DNA of 64,000 nucleotides from CAYNWT01 sp964485095 (GTDB lineage: Bacteria; Planctomycetota; Planctomycetia; Planctomycetales; Planctomycetaceae), in assembly GCA_964485095.1 (NCBI GenBank), contig CAZAIB010000014.1, forward strand, positions 25,083-89,082. Reading direction: 5' to 3'. The notes beneath the pieces were generated by a model that searched no databases, had not been told where the DNA came from, and worked only from the letters and a program-made list of their open reading frames with translations. The translations under genes and the position numbers were made by a program. Below, in pieces: positions 61,003-64,000 of this stretch. Numbering within the stretch: position 1 is the stretch's first letter; each line of letters begins with the position of its first letter.

Positions 61003-62994
61003 ATGACGAAATCTTCCAAGCCCTCACAGGAGCCCGCCCCAGCTCAGGCGGGGTTTCAAGTCGACAGCAATGTCATTTGGGGCGTCGCAATGCTGGCACT
61101 GGGATACACCGGTGCCTTTGCTGACAGTTCATTTGCCCTGTACCTGGTCGGAGGCGGAATGCTGGCGTGGGGCGTGTTCAGAACGCTGGTTCCACCAGCT
61201 CCGCCCGCTCAAAACAAGAAGGGGCGGCCTGCCTCACCTGCGGGCGATGGACTTAGGGAAACGGTGGAATCGCTGGTCGTCGCGTTCATTCTGGCCTTCT
61301 TGTTCAAATCGTTCGAAGCAGAGGCCTTTGTGATCCCCACGGGATCGATGGCCCCAACGCTCCTTGGTCGACACAAAGATGTGGACTGCGAACAGTGCGG
61401 ATACCACTACACGGTCGGCGCCAGTCAGGAATTGGACAATGGCCGGTTAATCACTCCGGGCCGACTACGAACCTCCCGCTGCCCAAATTGCCGTTTTGAC
61501 AACGATGTATTCGAACTTTCTCCTTTCCCTGGAGACCGAATCATTGTCACGAAGCTCTACGAAGAACCCCAGCGATTCGACGTCATCGTGTTCAAGTATC
61601 CGGAAGAACCCCACGTTAATTACATCAAACGTTGCGTTGGATTGCCCAACGAAACGATCAGCATCATGCAGGGGGATCTCTATCGACGCGTGCAGGAGGG
61701 TGATGAATGGGAGATTCTTCGCAAGCCCGACGCCGATAAGCAGCAAGCCATCCAGATGCTGGTTTACGACGACCGGTATTTCCCGAGGAACCTGGTTGCC
61801 AGCGGCTGGCCGGTTCGCTGGGCCAGCGTGGTTCCTTCCACAGACCCCAACGCAATCGGTGGCTGGAGCGAACACGGCGCGGGCTTCCAGCACGATCAAG
61901 CCAACCATTCCTACGCGGTCAGTGCCCCGGAAACGGGCCATGAATGGCTTAGATACCGACACATCGTGGCCGGCGCCGCCGACTGGCAGGCCGCGCTCAA
62001 CAATGAACCCATACAGCCCGTCAGTCGGCTCATTTCGGACTTTTGCGGCTACAATATGTTCAGCCCGCAGAGGGGAGTCGATGACCACGGCCCGTACTGG
62101 GTTGGGGACTTAACGGTTGAGTTCAACGTCGAAATCAAGCAAACCACCAGCGCGTCAGAACTAGTCGTCGAACTCGTTGAAGGGTTCAACACGTACCGGG
62201 CTCGCATCAACCCAACCACAGGTAAAGCATCCATAACCCGCACCTGGGAAGGCGCAGAATCTGAGATCGCCACGGCGGACACGCCGATTTCAGGAGCTGG
62301 TTCCTACGACATCCGGTTCGCAAACGTTGACAGCAGGCTTAACCTCTGGGTCAACGGTCGCGTGATCGAACTCGGTGAAGGTACCCTCATCCGAACAGGC
62401 TCAGGATCTGAAACGCCAACAGACAAGGACCTGTGCCCGGTCGGGATTGGCGCTAAGGGAATGGACCTGAAAGTCGCGGATCTGGTGATCTATCGAGACA
62501 TCTACTACCGCGATGAGACGTACCGCAACGAGGATTCCCGCGGGATGGTCACCGAAACCTGGAACGAGGTCGCTCGAGAAGCTGCGATGTCCAGCCTGCT
62601 CAGCACGCCAGATGATTGGCACCGAGCGTACTCGGATGGCCGCCGTGAACGAGACTTTGATTTATCCCGGATGGTGACGTATGAACTCGGGCCCACGGAC
62701 TATCTGATGTTCGGCGACAACAGCCCCAAGAGCCAGGATAGTCGCCTGTTTCCGCAAGGCGCCCGTAAAGCACGTCGAGACGAGTTCAAGCGCTACGCTG
62801 TCCCAGCGGACGCGATCATTGGAAAAGCGTTCTTCGTATACTGGCCGCACGGGCAACCATTCATGAACGAGGGCAAGGGTTATCCGTTCCCACTGTCGTA
62901 CCATGTCGATCAGGACGGGCGACAGGTTAAGGAATACCCAAACCATCGCTTCCCGTTCTACCCGAACGTCCAACGAATGCGCCGAATTCGGTAG
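61003..62994 (+). CDS. Signal peptidase I, enlarged paralogue
   Basis: 663-residue paralogue of the preceding gene. It has extra N-terminal membrane helices (about 24-62), then a helix at 88-102, catalytic Ser115 in PTGSMAPTLLGRH, a four-Cys insert (CEQC at 129-132, CPNC at 160-163), Lys209 in NYIKRCVGLP, and LMFGDNSPKSQDSR near residue 570. The 300-residue insert between includes a jelly-roll-like stretch (SYDIRFANVDSRLNLWVNG) as in LamG/concanavalin folds. All catalytic residues are present in both copies. Two different peptidases suggest separate substrate sets. Confidence 0.9.
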   Translation: MTKSSKPSQEPAPAQAGFQVDSNVIWGVAMLALGYTGAFADSSFALYLVGGGMLAWGVFRTLVPPAPPAQNKKGRPASPAGDGLRETVESLVVAFILAFLFKSFEAEAFVIPTGSMAPTLLGRHKDVDCEQCGYHYTVGASQELDNGRLITPGRLRTSRCPNCRFDNDVFELSPFPGDRIIVTKLYEEPQRFDVIVFKYPEEPHVNYIKRCVGLPNETISIMQGDLYRRVQEGDEWEILRKPDADKQQAIQMLVYDDRYFPRNLVASGWPVRWASVVPSTDPNAIGGWSEHGAGFQHDQANHSYAVSAPETGHEWLRYRHIVAGAADWQAALNNEPIQPVSRLISDFCGYNMFSPQRGVDDHGPYWVGDLTVEFNVEIKQTTSASELVVELVEGFNTYRARINPTTGKASITRTWEGAESEIATADTPISGAGSYDIRFANVDSRLNLWVNGRVIELGEGTLIRTGSGSETPTDKDLCPVGIGAKGMDLKVADLVIYRDIYYRDETYRNEDSRGMVTETWNEVAREAAMSSLLSTPDDWHRAYSDGRRERDFDLSRMVTYELGPTDYLMFGDNSPKSQDSRLFPQGARKARRDEFKRYAVPADAIIGKAFFVYWPHGQPFMNEGKGYPFPLSYHVDQDGRQVKEYPNHRFPFYPNVQRMRRIR

Positions 62995-63029
62995 CGAATC
63001 GCATCTAACGCTGAGTCATGGAGGGCTCG

Positions 63030-63803
63030 ATGTCATTGCTAACATGCCACAATCTGGTCAAAGACTATCCAGGAAAACGCGCCGTTGATGGCGTGAGTTT
63101 CCATGTCGAACCCGGCGAAATTGTCGGACTATTGGGCCCGAACGGAGCCGGAAAAAGCACAACATTCCGGATGGCGTGCGGGCTCATTGCCCCCACCCAG
63201 GGACGCGTCGAATTGGAAGGCCAGGACGTTACGAAATGGCCGATGTACCGCCGAGCACAGGCTGGACTTGGTTATTTGCCGCAAGATGACAGCGTGTTCC
63301 GCAAGCTCAGCGTCGTTGACAATCTACACGCGATCCTTGAGTTCCTCGACATGAACAGCCGCCAGCGCAACGCTCGAGCGGCGGAGCTTCTGGAGCAATT
63401 CGGGCTGGAGGACCGCAGGAGCCAGTCAGCCGGAACGCTTTCTGGTGGAGAACGTCGGCGTCTGGAAATCGCCAGGTGCCTCGCCAGCAACCCGCGTATC
63501 ATCCTGCTGGACGAACCGTTCACAGGTATCGACCCCGTCACAATCCACAGTATTCAGGACATCATCACGGGGCTACGCAACGCCGGTATCTCGATCCTGC
63601 TAACGGACCATAGGGAACGCGAAACGCTGACAATCACTGACCGCAGCTACATCATCTGCGAAGGGAACGTACTGGTTAGCGGCGACGCCCAGACCGTGCT
63701 CAGCGACGAAAGCGCCCAGCAAATGTACTTCGGCAAACGCTTCGACGCATCTTCGATCATCCAAGGCCGAGACACCTTCGAGAGCGAAACAAACGCCGCT
63801 TGA
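63030..63803 (+). CDS. lptB: LptB-type ABC transporter ATPase
   Basis: 257-residue ATP-binding subunit that powers lipopolysaccharide export with LptF/LptG. Walker A GPNGAGKST, signature LSGGERRRLEIARCL, Walker B IILLDEPFTGID, and the LptB-typical ITDHRERETLTITDRSYII (here LLTDHRERETL). The Met at 63030 is chosen because GGAGGG lies just upstream; the Met at 63018 overlaps that site. It is about 35 bases after the second signal peptidase gene. LptA/C/F/G are not in the window. Confidence 0.88.
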   Translation: MSLLTCHNLVKDYPGKRAVDGVSFHVEPGEIVGLLGPNGAGKSTTFRMACGLIAPTQGRVELEGQDVTKWPMYRRAQAGLGYLPQDDSVFRKLSVVDNLHAILEFLDMNSRQRNARAAELLEQFGLEDRRSQSAGTLSGGERRRLEIARCLASNPRIILLDEPFTGIDPVTIHSIQDIITGLRNAGISILLTDHRERETLTITDRSYIICEGNVLVSGDAQTVLSDESAQQMYFGKRFDASSIIQGRDTFESETNAA

Positions 63804-63833
63804 GCCTCATTCATTCATCAAGGGCAGGGTAGT

Positions 63834-64000
63834 TTGCCTATCAAGCCAAGCGCCCGGGGCTCCAAAAGCCGCCAAGATGATGAAGACACCAGTGAGCACC
63901 TGAGACGCGATCGCCCTGCGGCAGTCTCAGTGCGCCAAAACCGTCAAACGAACGGGCGGATCACAGGCGAACCGACAGGAAGTACAGCACACCATACAAC
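63834..64000 (+). CDS. Possible start of another gene, cut by window edge
   Basis: An open frame runs from a TTG at 63834 to the window end without a stop, with GGGCAGGG upstream. It encodes a basic, disordered-looking N-terminus (PIKPSARGSKSRQDDEDTS...). No domain is visible in the 55 codons present, so both the reality of the gene and its start are uncertain. Confidence 0.35.
   Translation, partial: MPIKPSARGSKSRQDDEDTSEHLRRDRPAAVSVRQNRQTNGRITGEPTGSTAHHT

Overview
The window looks like a chromosomal segment of a planctomycete (phylum Planctomycetota). Supporting signs are a PSCyt1/DUF1549/DUF1553 cytochrome protein paired with a Tat-exported DUF1501 protein, a sulfatase, a PEP-CTERM protein, secreted PQQ-type propeller and TPR/FG-GAP/ASPIC proteins, two large signal peptidases with inserted domains, and small NPY-motif membrane proteins. 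No rRNA, tRNA or CRISPR array was recognised by eye. Species cannot be assigned from the sequence alone.

Layout. 1-10.7 kb: thioredoxin reductase (cut by the window start), PEP-CTERM protein, YHS-type lipoprotein, a four-gene minus-strand run (YbaK/ProX deacylase, prenyltransferase-repeat protein, two NPY membrane proteins), TPR and FHA proteins, NadA, LysE transporter, lipoprotein. 10.9-18.3 kb: zinc-ribbon protein, frameshifted EamA transporter, translationally coupled secretin-N-like and EF-hand/P-domain proteins. 18.4-23.2 kb: PSCyt1-DUF1501 pair, invaded by a four-helix-bundle cassette with 41-bp inverted repeats. 23.4-34 kb is the most rearranged part: spermidine-synthase-like membrane protein, an HtrA protease coupled to a pseudoprotease with an inserted PDZ, a rearranged RAYT remnant, an FGE-like protein, an intact REP-associated tyrosine transposase (RAYT), a SUKH-3 protein, and a sulfatase whose 5' end is tandemly duplicated. 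34-41.5 kb: PQQ-like protein, then a CarH/LitR-like MerR regulator divergent from a coupled operon DCC - FAD oxidase - DUF1365 - CFA synthase, followed by a second CFA-family methyltransferase. 42-53 kb: FolD, siroheme sulfite reductase, secreted and CFI-box proteins, PQQ/membrane protein, large TPR/FG-GAP/ASPIC protein, enolase-superfamily enzyme. 53.5-64 kb: membrane and HEAT proteins, double alpha/beta hydrolase, HD and DUF309 proteins, two signal peptidases and an LptB-like ATPase.

The window is also rich in dispersed palindromic repeats: at least three hairpin repeat families, a RAYT-associated GGTGTCAGGAACC family, a four-helix-bundle-associated repeat, and a palindrome inserted in frame in a gene. 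In two families, base changes on one side of a hairpin are matched on the other, which points to selection on the folded form. The best candidates for something under-described are (i) the lipid-modification operon under a CarH-like regulator lacking the known B12 residues, (ii) the RAYT/REP population with its rearranged derivative and repeat-bounded gene duplication, (iii) the composite double-REP structure near 53.3 kb, and (iv) the HtrA/pseudo-HtrA pair.
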